DNA of 64,000 nucleotides from Adiantum capillus-veneris. Its lineage: Eukaryota > Streptophyta > Polypodiopsida > Polypodiales > Pteridaceae. A model generated the notes under the pieces. It was not told the DNA's origin. It searched no databases and saw nothing but the letters and a program-made list of their open reading frames with translations. The translations under genes and the position numbers were made by a program. Below are positions 53,740 through 64,000 of this stretch, piece by piece; position 1 is the stretch's first letter; the number at the start of each line of letters is the position of its first letter. The DNA lies in contig CM043964.1 in assembly GCA_014529385.2 (NCBI GenBank), positions 102,504,087 to 102,568,086 on the forward strand, written 5' to 3'.

Positions 53740-56234
53740 TTTTTGTTGTTGATAGATACGGGAGGGAATACCAACGTATTCTTCTAGAGGAGGTAGAAAA
53801 GGCAACAGTTCCAGGAGCATCAACATATGCCCCCGACAAAGTGCCAAGCGCCACCTACACTCCTAGCAAGTCTACAAATCCCTTTTCAGAGGAGTATGAC
53901 GTGACCTCATATTCTACCCGACCGTAGACATTCAACAACCAAAACCAACCCGCAACTCAACCATCATTGCAGGCATGGCTTCGACAGAGTGCAACATTAG
54001 AGCAAGACCGAAATCAAGATGGTTATCAAGCCGCACGAGAGCTAAGGAATTTGCAAGAACCACCACTCTATTCATGGTATCAAGGAGAGAGTAAGCCAAG
54101 AACTCAAGGGTCAACAGAGCCTGGAAGACCACCCATAGAACGAGTTCAAAGAGAGGAACCATCTCTTGCAAAAACTGTTAGAAATTATGGCTTAGGAGCA
54201 CCACTGGTAGAGGAACTAGCCTACTACAGAAGACCAGAGGAGGTATATCGATTAGGACGTGGAGATCCAATGATGAGGTTTGTAGACCATCGTAGAATTA
54301 GACCTTCTTAAGTGCAAAAATGGGTAAACAAGAAATACACAGGAAACAGAGATTCAAGAGATCATGTAGCAGCCTTTGTGCGTGTAATTAGAACTGAAGA
54401 GGTGTTAGACTTCCCTACCCAATTTGCAGGGTTTGGACTAACCCTAGAGGATGACGCTGCTACTTGGTTTGACTCTGTGGAGCGTAGAGACTTTGAGTCT
54501 ATGGAGGTGGTGTTTGACGAGTTTATCGAGGAATTCTCACAAAGGGGGATAGCTCATAATACTGTCTCACAAATCCATAAATTCAAACAGAAAGACGGGG
54601 AATCTGTGCGAAAGGTAGCCCTAAGACTAAAAAGATATATTAAGTTCTGCCCTGTGGAAGAACTGCCAACTTAGTCCAGACTTATGCTTATATTTATCCA
54701 AGGACTAAGGAATGCAGATCTCCAGAAGGACTTACATATGAAGAGGAGCACGACATTGAATGAGTTAACCAAGGAAGCTCTTTACCTTGTGAACAATTGT
54801 GCGGTCTACAAAGAGGGTGAGTTCAAGGATCTTGACGACGATTCATCTTCACAACAAAGCGGAGACAAGTCTTCTAAGATAGCACCGAAAGGAGAAGTAG
54901 CTGTAAACTAGGAGCAGCTTGTAGAGGAAGTGCTAAAAAAGATTAACTTGTACGCCAAACCCCAAGCTAAACAGCCCAAGTGGTGTGCTATTGAACAAAA
55001 ATGGACAAACCATGGGACGGAGGAATATTATTATAACAAGGGATATGTGAGAGAGAGACCTTACGCTCCCCAAGCTCAGGTAGCTTCTCCTCAAGTTCCA
55101 CCGATGCCTAGGTATCAAGCAGGCAACCTACCAGGACCTGTAGGTATAGAAAGACCACAACCAGTGTTGGGGCAACAACCACCCCTACCAGGATTACGAC
55201 CAGTCGGCATAAGATACACTCCAACAGTAACCGAATCAGAAGAGAAGGCTTTGGTGCCTATGCATGCATATTGTGAAGATCCCAATGGATATGCGGCAAA
55301 CCCTGTCTATTATCCACTAGAAGAACCCTCGACACCAGAACCATGGAGCATGATAGGAAATACATGACCACCAACAGCTGCACAGGCAGTAGAAGAAGGA
55401 AGATATAGCTTAGATGAATAAACATTATTTTTCATAGCCAACGGAGGCATGGGCGGATAGAGACATGCATACCAACAAAGAGGAGCTCAAGGAGCACCTC
55501 AACAACCCAAGGGACCCTGCTACAAGTGTGGTGGAGACCATTGGCTAAGAGACTGTCCTCATGATGAAATCATTAGAGTCAACGCATATTGCACCGAGTG
55601 TGGAGTTACTCATTTGATTCCTGATTGCCCTAAGAACCCGAGCAAAGGAGCAAAAACTACCTTGAACATGCTGGAAACAGTGCCTTCCAGTGGAGGGTCA
55701 GAAAATGAAACAATCATACCTATTCAGGCGGTGACACGAGCCCAAGATCAAAGAATGACGAACAAACCCATAATTGAAGAGCCAAAAACCGATGCCCCAA
55801 GTTCAGAAACGAAAAATCAGAGAAACACTTGGAAGGCTAGAAAGGCGCGTATGAAAGCCAGAAAAGAACAAGAGCAAACAGCTCTATCCAAGGAGTTAAA
55901 ACACACAAAGGATAGATTAAAGCGGTTAGAGGATCTAGCTAGCCTAAGCTCACACACCGCGGCAACCATAGCACCCAAGGAAATGGCAGAGCCCAAAAGT
56001 GCAGGATCAGGAGGGTCAGTACTGGAAGACAAGGTAAATGAGCTGTTGGATGCACTTCTAAAAGCTTATGAAGCCAGACTCAAGAAGAACGAAACCCAAG
56101 AGCAAAGATGGATGACTTATCCATATGCTGAAATAGAAAAACAGAGGTTGGAAATGTGTAGAAAGATGATTGAAATAGCTCAATCTTTGATAGAAAACCG
56201 CTTGGTAAACCTGCAAATGGGCATGAAGTACTAG
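53724..56234 (+). pseudogene. Gypsy-3 gag: capsid and two zinc knuckles
   Basis: One single frame runs from 53724 to 56234, broken only by stops (53925, 54309, 54672, 54909, 55365, and more near 55420-55460). It holds a Pro/Gln-rich part, the Retrotrans_gag capsid core (AAFVRVIRTEEVLDFPTQFA, GFGLTLEDDAATWFDSVERR, VFDEFIEEFSQRG, QKDGESVRKVALRLKRYI), a Pro-rich stretch, and two knuckle-like motifs: CYKCGGDHWLRDC and CTECGVTHLIPDC. Then a Lys/Arg-rich coiled-coil stretch (KELKHTKDRLKRLEDLA). The absence of frameshifts over 2.5 kb indicates moderate age. Confidence 0.82.
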
Positions 56235-56275
56235 CTCAAACCCCTATCCAACCAGCTTTAGAGAAACAAGAAGAA

Positions 56276-57286
56276 ATGAAGGAAAGACTCACGAATGCCT
56301 ATGAGTCCAGGGGAGAGCCTATCATAGTGCCAAATACAACAAATGAGGTAAGTGACGGGTTCCAGCCTAAAACATTGGCAGAAATGGGTAAGGACTGTAA
56401 CGGTCTAGATGATCTGTGGAAGAAAATCTGTGAGGCTAATGAGGCTAACAGGGTGAGTAACCACATGAACAGCACGAGAAAAGAGAAAAATGAGATCTTA
56501 TCTCCTATTGAAGAATTTGAGGCAAGATCACAAGTGAACTTTGACATACATTCACAAGGGGGAGACCAGGGATCAATTAGTTCGGGGCACAGCCAACCAG
56601 ATTCACTAAAAACTCTACCCTCTTACCTAGGAGAGTGTGAAGCCAAGTCTGAGGTGAGAGCAATCCCATCTCAAAGACTTCCTTCTAACAAAGTGATTGA
56701 TTCACAAGGATTGATTGAGTTATTGTCCACCCCGGTGGCATGCATAATCACATTAGCCGAACTCCTAAGGTTATGACCAAACATGTAGACCACAGTAAGC
56801 AAATGCCTAGAAAAATTTGGAGTGAAAGACCCCACCTTGAAGCTTCAGGAAGGAATCAGAGAATTGGACAGGCCTCAACTAAACACTAGGCCAGTACCAT
56901 TAAACAAGGTTGGAGAGTATTGCGAGGGAGAAGATGGAAACACCACGCTACCAGTAGGATTCCAAGGAGTAGTTTCAAAAGCTATTCTTGATAGTGGAGC
57001 GGGAGTTGCTATCGCCACCAAGGAAATCTGGAAAAAATGGGGAAAACCAGCTTTGAGAGATACCAGAATGAAATTGCAATTGGCAGATGGATTCATGGAG
57101 AAGCCTTTAGGACTCTTAGAAAAAGTGATTGTCACTTCGTGTGGAATCGAGTATGAGCATACATTTGCAATAGTCGATTTCGACAAAAAGAACAATTATG
57201 AGATTATTTTGAGAAGACCATTCATGAGACAATTGAAGATGGTCCAGGATTGGGGTTACGACCACATATACCTCAGACATGGCTAG
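56276..57286 (+). pseudogene. Gypsy-3 first aspartic protease and upstream linker
   Basis: The linker (LKTLPSYLGECEAKSEVRAI, LIELLSTPVACIITLAELL) is followed after a TGA (56774-56776) by a retropepsin: SKAILDSGAGVAIATKEIWK (intact D-S-G-A), KLQLADGFMEKPLGLLEKVI, IEYEHTFAIVDFDK and EIILRRPFMRQLKMVQDW (ILGxPF type end). Its frame continues into the RT with further stops. Catalytic residues kept. A related fragment lies at 30830-31788. Confidence 0.85.
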
Positions 57287-58417
57287 ACAACAACAAAAAT
57301 ACACCTGAAAGACCATAGTTACAAGGATGTGAACCAGACACCAGTGGAAGAGTTTGATTCAACTACAGTCGCAAGATCGGAACTCCCAGCATGGTTAGGG
57401 CAACAAAAAGAGTTATGGATGTGCGGAGCTTCACACTGTAGGAGCTTAAAAAGAGAGGAATGCGTCTTAGAAAGAGCGATTGAAGACAAGGAATATATTT
57501 CGGAACCTTTTCCTGAAGATGCCTTGGAACCTTTGGAATGGGAACACATACTAGCAACATTGGATGTCTGTACCATTACAGATAGTCCAACAATAAAATT
57601 TTGCGATAAGGATGGCTATGATGCGCTACCCTACTACATGGTAAGCATTATACCAGGAGGAGATGAGACAATAGAACCACCAGAACAAGAAGAGTTTTAT
57701 AACTCCTATGAGCATCTGGAAGTAAATAATGAGGCCGATAATGAGTGTTCAGACAACTCAAGTGAGAGTGGGGGGAAAGCAGAGAATATCAAGTTTTATG
57801 ATTTTGCTAATCAACACCCTAGACGCCAGGAACTCTATAGGAGAAAACGAGTAGAAAACAAAGCGAGAGAGAACCTGATGCCCAGGATAAAAGGTAAAAC
57901 TCACTATCTAATGCTTGTAAAAGCAGGGGATTGTGTAAAAGATCAAATATCAGGAAGATTCTCAAAAGATCGAAGGGAAAGAACGCGAGAGGAAAAAAGA
58001 CAAGTACGAAAAGCGAAAACAGAAACAAAATCACAAAAATCTCAAAAATAAAAAAAAGAAACAACGAAAGGCCAAGAGTAGACCAAACTAGAGCGTAAAC
58101 AGAAATACCAAGAACTGAAACGGTCTTTACGAGAGATATGGACTACTGATGAAGATAGTGATGGTAAAGGGGAGTCAAAAAAGGAAAACATGAATGTACC
58201 ATCACACTATCGAAAATTCACCATCCACGACAGAAAAATTTTCAAGACACTACCAGTCAGGGAAAGAACTAACTAGGAATCTTATGATGGGCCAGAAAAT
58301 GCAAAAAGGATAGACCTCGCGGAACCAGGTGAGAAGCCTCATCCGTTCTATATAGCAACTGATTTAGAGCCTGAAGAAGAAGAACGGTTAACACAACTTC
58401 TCAAGAAGTATAAAGAT
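57287..58417 (+). pseudogene. Gypsy-3 protease-RT linker
   Basis: Same frame as the protease. 57329-58051 is open for 240 codons, acidic first (EPFPEDALEPLEWEHILATL, IIPGGDETIEPPEQEEFYNS) then strongly basic (RFSKDRRERTREEKRQVRKA). It ends in an Asp/Glu-rich segment before the RT (ATDLEPEEEERLTQLLKKYK). No known domain. Stops at 57284, 58049 and about 58078 and 58275. Confidence 0.65.
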
Positions 58418-59228
58418 GTGTTTGCATGGTCCTATAAAGACCTCAAAGGAGTTGATCCATCGATATGCCAACATACAATTCCTTTGAAATCAGATGCAAA
58501 ACCTAGCAAACAACGTCCTTATACATATAATGACACATTTGCTAAACGAATCAAAGAGGAGATTGACAAGCTGATGGAAGATGAATTCATTTATGAAATT
58601 GAACATACAGATTGGATGTCACCCATTGTGGTAGTCCCCAAAAAGAACGGAAAACTGCGAGTGTGTGTAAACCTCGAAAAGGTAAATGCAGCCACCATAA
58701 GGGATATTATCCCTTGCCAATCACCGAACATGTACTTGAGAGGGTGGTCGAAAAACGGGCTTATTCCTTTCTGGATGGGTTTTCAGGATACAACCAACTG
58801 GCAATTGCAATGGAGGATCAACACAAAACAGCGTTTGCTACAGAATGGGAATATATGCGTATCGAGTTATGCCGTTTGGCTTAACTAATGCCCCAGCTAC
58901 CTTCCAAATGTTAATGACGCACGCGTTCAAAGAATACCTGAGAATATTCTTAGAAATATACATGGATGATCTTTGTGTACACTCTCTTCTGCAAGAGGAA
59001 CATATTGACCATTTGCAAAAGGTATTTGAAAAATGCAAAACATATCGAATCTGTTTTAACCCGGAAAAGTGTATTTTTATGGTTAGGCAAGGCCGCATCT
59101 TAGGACACATTGTCTCAAGAAATTGCATAACCACTGACCTAGACAAAGTCAAAGTCATAGTAGACCTACCCAGGCCTACTAATGTTAAACAAGTGCAATC
59201 CTTCATGGGACACTGTGGGTATTATTGA
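58418..59228 (+). pseudogene. Gypsy-3 reverse transcriptase
   Basis: FAWSYKDLKGVDPSICQHTI, MSPIVVVPKKNGKLRVCVNL, then after a frame change SFLDGFSGYNQLAIAMEDQH, then after another RVMPFGLTNAPATFQMLM and EIYMDDLCVHS (YMDD), PEKCIFMVRQGRILGHIVS. All catalytic motifs are present, but three frames are needed (changes near 58730 and 58880) and a stop follows GHCGYY. Confidence 0.9.
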
Positions 59229-59830
59229 AGATTTATATATATGTATGCAGTCATGCACAACCTTTGTATCGTTTGCTAGTCAATTTTGACTGGACAGAGG
59301 AGTGTGAAACTTCATTCCAAAAGCTGAAGGAAAACCTTGTATCAGCACTTGTACTTAAAGCACCGGATTGGGAAAAGATATTCCATGTTCACATTGATGC
59401 TTTTGCATATGCAATCGGGAGTATTCTGGCTCAACCTGGAGACGGAACAATGGATTTTCTAGTTTGTTATGTAAGCCGACAGTTAAACAGTGTGGAAAAG
59501 AACTACACAACCACCAAAAGAGAGGGGTTAGGAATGATTTATGCTGTAAAGAAATTTCGGCATTATTTGCTCGGAAACAAATTTGTGTTCTTCACAGATC
59601 ATCAAGCTCTTTTGTATCTGGTAAATAAACCATGCAATACATGGAGAATTGTACGCTGGTTTATTATATTGCTAGAGTTTGATTTCACAGTGGTGGCCAA
59701 AAAGGGTAAAACTCATCTACGGGCGGATCATCTTTCAAGGATACACAATGGGGAAGCTCTTGAAGGATTGGATGATGACATACCAGATGCTTATCTTTTC
59801 AATATTGAAATGATACCCAAATGGTCTTAG
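59225..59830 (+). pseudogene. Gypsy-3 RNase H
   Basis: FHVHIDAFAYAIGSILAQPG (Asp), NYTTTKREGLGMIYAVKKFR (Glu), FVFFTDHQALLYLVNK (Asp), and KTHLRADHLSRIHNG (Asp). The active-site set is complete in one open frame of 201 codons. The frame break is at its 5' edge with the RT. Confidence 0.88.
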
Positions 59831-59879
59831 AAAATTTCTAGCATTCTTTCCTTTGGAGGTAGGTTTGATAACATGGAAG

Positions 59880-60702
59880 ACAGATCCAAACAACAAACAA
59901 TTCGACAAACAAAAAACTTTCAGTTGATTGCAAGACGGCTATATCATCTAGGATCGACCAAATTCTACGATTATGTATAAATCCGGAGGAATTCAAGTGT
60001 TACCTAGAGGAAGTGCATGTCCAGGATTGTGCATTTCATTGTTCAACAGTGAAAACACACCAGAGAATGAAACAGTTAGGGGTTTATTGGCCAACTATGT
60101 ATGCAGACACACATGCTTATGTTAACAATTGTACTATATGTAGTGCCAAACGACCATTGGATCACGCGACATTTTTTCAGGTAAACATTGCACCTGCATG
60201 GAGTCAATATATCATGGATTTCTTAACCACAAGGATGTTTCCTGAAAACATAACAAGAGCACGAAAAATGGCTATAGAGCTGGAGGCTCGTGACTTTCAA
60301 TTAATTGGGAACCAACTCTATAAGCGAGGAAAGGACAATCAGCTTAGAATCTGTGCAAGTGAAAGTGAATACATGCTGATTCTAGAACATGCACATAACG
60401 GAATAAGTGGAGGTCATTTTTCAGGCGATAAGATGGCAAAAATTGTCTTAACCGCAGGAATATGGTGGCCTACATTGCATATGGATGCTGAAGAGTTTGT
60501 AAAGCGTTGTGATGCATGTCAGCGCACCAAGGTGTCGATAAAGAGAGATGAGATGCCACTACGGCCAATGAGGGGGCAAGGGCATTTGCAAAATGGGGCA
60601 TTGATTTTGTGGGGCCTATTTCACCTCCTGCATATCGCACCCATACCCAATATATCATTGTGGCTACAGACTATCTCACAAAATGGGCGGAAGCCAAGGT
60701 AA
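59880..60702 (+). pseudogene. Gypsy-3 integrase N-terminus: two tandem zinc-binding (H2C2) domains
   Basis: Unit A (about 59930-60160): RRLYHLGSTKFYDYV, then VHVQDCAFHCS, GVYWPTMYADTHAYVNN and CTIC. Unit B (about 60300-60530): NQLYKRGKDNQLRICASESE, AHNGISGGHFSGDK, GIWWPTLHMDAEEFVKR and CDAC. Each has H-x6-H and C-x2-C with the same G-[VI]-[YW]-WPT core between, so this is a true tandem duplication of the integrase zinc-binding domain. A linker of about 45 residues (PAWSQYIMDFLTT) joins them. The open frame is 60013-60702, with a stop near 59980 upstream. Confidence 0.8.
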
Positions 60703-61301
60703 CACAAAAAGCAGATGCACGGACCACCGCACAATTTTTGTATGAGAATGTTTTTGTACGATACTGTTTACCAATAGAAATTGTGAATGATCATGGAACA
60801 CATTTTCTTAATGAGGTCATTGAATATCTGCTAGAGGAATTCATGGTCATACATAGGAAATCTGCTCCATATCATCCACAGGCAAATGGACAAGTTGAGG
60901 CCACAAATAAAACACTATGCACGGTTCTCACTAAAATTGTATCAGAGATAAGAACAAATTGGGATCAACAGCTACACTCCACATTATGGGCATACAGGGT
61001 AGCTTACAAAACATCGATAGGGACGACACTGTACAACATGGTGTTTGGCCTAAATGCTATATTACCCATAGAGTTTTTAATTCCAACTCTACGAGTAGCG
61101 AAACGCTTAGAATGGACAGGGCATGAGCTCTCTTCAAGAATAGATGAGCTTGAAAAGCTAGATGAACTTTGCTTGAGAGCTGTAAATTCGATCTATGCTA
61201 AAAAGCGAAGACAAAAAGAGTTTTTTGACAAGCATGTGCGCACGAAAGAGTTCAAAACAGGTGATTATGTACTTGTTTATACTTTGAAGCAACATGCTTA
61301 G
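60530..61301 (+). pseudogene. Gypsy-3 integrase catalytic core
   Basis: In the 60609-61301 frame: YIIVATDYLTKWAEAKVTQK, PIEIVNDHGTHFLNEVIEYL (Asp), YHPQANGQVEATNKTLCTVL (Glu), then WAYRVAYKTSIGTTLYNMVF and GDYVLVYTLKQHA before a TAG. The first Asp-containing strand (GHLQNGALILWG region) is split by a frame change near 60600. The C-terminal module continues past 61301 in other frames (GSFVISD, SGAVKLATL). Confidence 0.88.
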
Positions 61302-61390
61302 AAAATTAAAAAGTGAGGGATGGGAAGCTTTGTGATTAGTGACCTATCACAAAGTGGAGCTGTCAAGCTTGCTACACTAGCAGTGAAGAA

Positions 61391-61975
61391 ATGCCAACTT
61401 GGATTAGTGGGTGTCGATTGAAGAAATATCATTTACCACTAACACAGGATACGCTTCACCAAATCCATCAAGAAAAACAAAAAATGAAGGAGAAGCAGAG
61501 GGTACGAGAAGAAGCTCAAGCAGAAGCAAAAGAACGCATTGCAAAAAGAAGACTTCTACAACAACAACAACAATGTGGAGCACCATTGCGAATCAATGCC
61601 ATTCGACTAACGAGGTTTGATGAAGACATAGTGGAGCCAATAATGGCAGTTAAAGTGGGTAGCAATCAAGTTGAATCGACGGCATTGCTTGATTCAGGAG
61701 CTCAAGCAAATTTAATCCCTTACGAATTATACAAACAACTTAAGTCCACAGGTCAACTTCATCCTACTCCACAAGTGCTGGAAAGTAGTACATCACACTT
61801 GTTGAAAACATTGGGCTGGACTATATTTCATGTACAAGTACATCAATATATTTACCCACACAAATTTTATGTAGTTGAGGATGAAAGCACACAACACCCC
61901 ATGTTGTTGGGACAACCTTGGCAAAAAGAGTACAATGTGCAGATAGATTGGAATGCAAATGCAGTCAAAATTTAG
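61391..61975 (+). CDS. Gypsy-3 Pol C-terminal extension with a second retropepsin-like domain (194 aa)
   Basis: Begins MPTWISGCRLKKYHLPLTQD, which is the end of the integrase C-terminal region, so this is the tail of Pol, not a separate gene. A Lys/Glu/Arg/Gln-rich helix follows (residues 30-62). Residues about 78-194 form a retropepsin-like domain: MAVKVGSNQVESTALLDSGA (D-S-G-A active site), QANLIPYELYKQL, FYVVEDESTQHPMLLGQPWQ (LLGxPW end) and VQIDW. Pol already has a protease upstream (56950-57250), so this is an extra one. Position after integrase is not the usual Ty3 layout. Confidence 0.8.
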   Translation: MPTWISGCRLKKYHLPLTQDTLHQIHQEKQKMKEKQRVREEAQAEAKERIAKRRLLQQQQQCGAPLRINAIRLTRFDEDIVEPIMAVKVGSNQVESTALLDSGAQANLIPYELYKQLKSTGQLHPTPQVLESSTSHLLKTLGWTIFHVQVHQYIYPHKFYVVEDESTQHPMLLGQPWQKEYNVQIDWNANAVKI

Positions 61976-64000
61976 CATGCACAAGAACAACAGGTAATAG
62001 CTTTGCTCAGCAACCCCGGAATAATCACCTGCCAGGAATGCATTCACTGGAAAAAGAGCCAAAAGCAAGGATGCCACTAAAGAACAAAATGATATCCAAG
62101 GCTAACAAACAGGGAACTGCCAACAATGTTCAATACAAGTATGAAAAGTCACCAACCACAGTGAACAGATAAGAGTAACCAACAAGAAAAAAACAAATAT
62201 GGGTGCGAAAGGATAGAAATGACATGGCAGACAGAAAATAAGACAACGGAGGAAGTCAACACAAGCCGATAGTTCAAACAAACACCAAGGGCATAAAACA
62301 GATATGGATCTCAAAGAAAATTCTCCGCAACAACTCAAATGCGACTCGCATTTGGATACCGAAACAAAAGCAAAAGAAACTCCCTTCAGTACAAGCAACA
62401 TCGGAAGGCAGACATCTGCATTTGCAATCGGCAAACCGACTTATGTGGATGCCAATAAGCAACAAAACAGTGACAACCAAGGAAGTAGCAAGAAACCTAC
62501 AAAAAACGGCAAAGAAAAGCTACCAATGGAAAGAAAAAGAGATACGGTCTATGGTCATTCCGGCCAAGCCAATTCTCTCCAAAGAGACAACTTCGGCCAT
62601 ATCAACAGTAGTGGCAAAGCAAGCGACTTTTGTAAGAAAGACAATCAAACAAAGATCAGTAGAGTTACAGCTGCTACTTGCAAAGAAAACAGGAAACCTC
62701 GACGGTGGCGAATGCCAATAAGCATCTTCCTTATACCCTTCTCTTGCACAACATTAATTTTTCCATGCATTGACCGAGTATGCATAAAATACGGCCACAG
62801 TAATCAGCCAAGCATTAGCACAAATTTTTCAATCTATGCAGGGCACATACTCCGAGGCGATACCTTGTCATCCGGGAGGACTCCGGCTAGGAGGGGGGGA
62901 GGCATTCTCAAATGCGGAGAACAAAAAAAGGGCATGATTTTTGACTATTTTTAAGGGTTGTTTTTTGATTGCGAAATGTCGTGGACTAACCCAAGTATAT
63001 ATGCCCTTATACAGCATGAATCTACAGGTATATGGGGCCAAACACCAAATCAAGCCCCTAGGTGTGTGTATCTAAGTAGAAATATCTATTTTTCGAGCAA
63101 AATATTGGTAAAACGGAGAAATCCGGCCATAAAAATTGCATGTAAGTGTATATAATGTTTTGCGGTGATGTTTTTGATTTATTATGAATTTTGGGGATTT
63201 TTTGGGTTTGATTTTCTATTTTCCTTTTAATTTTGCTAATTTTCGGCAGAAAAACTTCAAAAATACAAAAAGCAGGTGAAAAACGGTCGTAATGAAAAAC
63301 AAAAAATATGGGGATGATCAGTGACTATAGGACAACCTATGGTACAGTGGGGGTGCAATTTTGAGACTGGAGCGGAAAGTGTGTTTTGGCCAGATTTTGA
63401 TCGAAATGCCAAATTTCTGGTAAACAATGCAAATGGAGTCCAAATCAAGAATTTTTTCAGCCTAAACCGCATCTCGCAAGAAGTTGGGAGCACATGTCCA
63501 ATTTCATGAAAAGTGGTTCGGGAACCCCCATTATAAGAAATTTTCAGTTCATTTTTAGCTCATTCTCACTATTGACCTTTGAGAGAGATCTTCTGCCACC
63601 TAGAGCGAGCGGAACTTCCAGCAGCTTCTACGACGTGCATGACTACCCGACGGGCTTCAGACATGAGAGGTAGGCTCACCACCTTGAGCTTTTTGCGCAT
63701 GTTTGTCGTTTTGTCGCGAAAACTAGCGTAGGGTTCACACACAAAGCGGGCAGTAGAGACCTACAAGTAGAAGTGGCCACCTAACGGCTAACCCAAAAGC
63801 AAGGAGACTTCATCGGCAGCTTACCCTAGCATAGGAGACCAATCTTGGATGTCCAAAGGCAGTAGAAAACCATCAAGAAAAACCCTAATTCCTAGAATCC
63901 CGCAAGAGGCCATCAAATGGAAAATCGGCGGAAAGGCGCCCAAATGCTACCAAAATTCATGGGTAGGAGCATCTCGACATGCTCGACAAGTCTATGTAGC
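61976..64000 (+). other. Gypsy-3 3' region (unresolved)
   Basis: A 216-codon open frame at 62304-62954 is Lys/Ser/Thr/Gln-rich with one hydrophobic stretch (MPISIFLIPFSCTTLIFPCI). It has no family match and may be chance or an accessory frame. A purine run, taggagggggggaggc (62888-62903), is a candidate polypurine tract. Beyond it, 62905-64000 shows no match by eye to the 5' LTR at 50233-51164 and no other gene. Confidence 0.4.

Larger units (their letters stand above)
50233..64000 (+). mobile_element. Gypsy-3: large Ty3/Gypsy retrotransposon, runs to or past the window end
   Basis: A 5' LTR ends at 51164, followed by a tRNA-Asp type PBS (51166-51183). Then come a long leader, gag, protease, RT, RNase H, integrase and a C-terminal extension ending at 61975. 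The PBS type is that of the plant Tat/Athila group. I find no second copy of the 50233-51164 LTR inside the window. A candidate polypurine tract is at 62888-62902. Coding parts are interrupted mainly by nonsense codons, with a few frameshifts in pol. Confidence 0.85.

Noticed and set aside
57819-58064. Hydrophobic 81-codon minus frame resembling a membrane protein
   Set aside because: Antisense of the Lys/Arg/Glu-rich linker in Gypsy-3; complement of A-rich codons gives Phe/Leu runs.
62868-64000. 3' LTR of Gypsy-3 starting after the polypurine-like run
   Set aside because: No sequence match by eye to the inferred 5' LTR, so not annotated as an LTR.

Overview
The window looks like nuclear DNA of a land plant with a large, repeat-choked genome, most likely a fern (inference, moderate confidence). 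The only trace of a host gene is a broken PPR fragment of the MYAKCG / VVSW / GYAQ type, a family greatly expanded in ferns and lycophytes. Everything else is nested Ty3/Gypsy and Ty1/Copia LTR elements, LINEs, and very long (GA)n/(CT)n microsatellites. I see no intact host gene, no rRNA or tRNA gene, no CRISPR array and no bacterial-style operon.

Layout. 1-1754: two copies of a GA-microsatellite-bearing direct repeat around the PPR relic. 2896-16195: a roughly 4.45 kb LTR element without recognisable genes (LTRs 2901-3358 and 15731-16190, target duplication acaat), split by an 8.8 kb minus-strand Gypsy element (Gypsy-1, 6360-15199, 4-bp duplication gcgg), which is itself split by a 760-bp DNA transposon (11820-12579, 11-bp perfect TIRs, 8-bp duplication). 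16259-18110: minus-strand Copia relic. 19872-28236: minus-strand chromodomain Gypsy (Gypsy-2) with 1.6-kb LTRs, tRNA-iMet PBS and TTTTT duplication. 28420-29640: an unrecognised decayed coding region. 30830-32573: a Gypsy-3 family fragment abutting Copia LTR and gag debris. 33145-34145: inverted repeats, a LINE 3' fragment and a 250-bp foldback hairpin.

34736-39327: a minus-strand LINE (LINE-1) with both ORFs open (313 and 1126 codons). It sits in the microsatellite tail region of a second, 5'-truncated and broken LINE (LINE-2, 39445-43127). 43128-45679 and 47195-50232: two plus-strand Copia derivatives that share a reduced gag-protease-remnant-RT layout with short LTRs. 50233 to the window end: a large plus-strand Gypsy element (Gypsy-3) with a tRNA-Asp PBS. 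Its leader carries palindromes and its gag has an unrecognised N-terminal domain. Its pol carries two tandem integrase zinc-binding (H2C2) domains and a second retropepsin-like domain after the integrase.

How the parts work together. Each LTR element would be transcribed from its 5' LTR, primed at its PBS, and copied by its own protease, RT, RNase H and integrase. The reduced elements (the 2901-16190 element and both Copia derivatives) would need enzymes from relatives. Most elements here carry stops, frameshifts or lost catalytic residues. The main exception is LINE-1, which could still be mobile. Coordinates of decayed coding parts are approximate because they were read by eye from translated frames.
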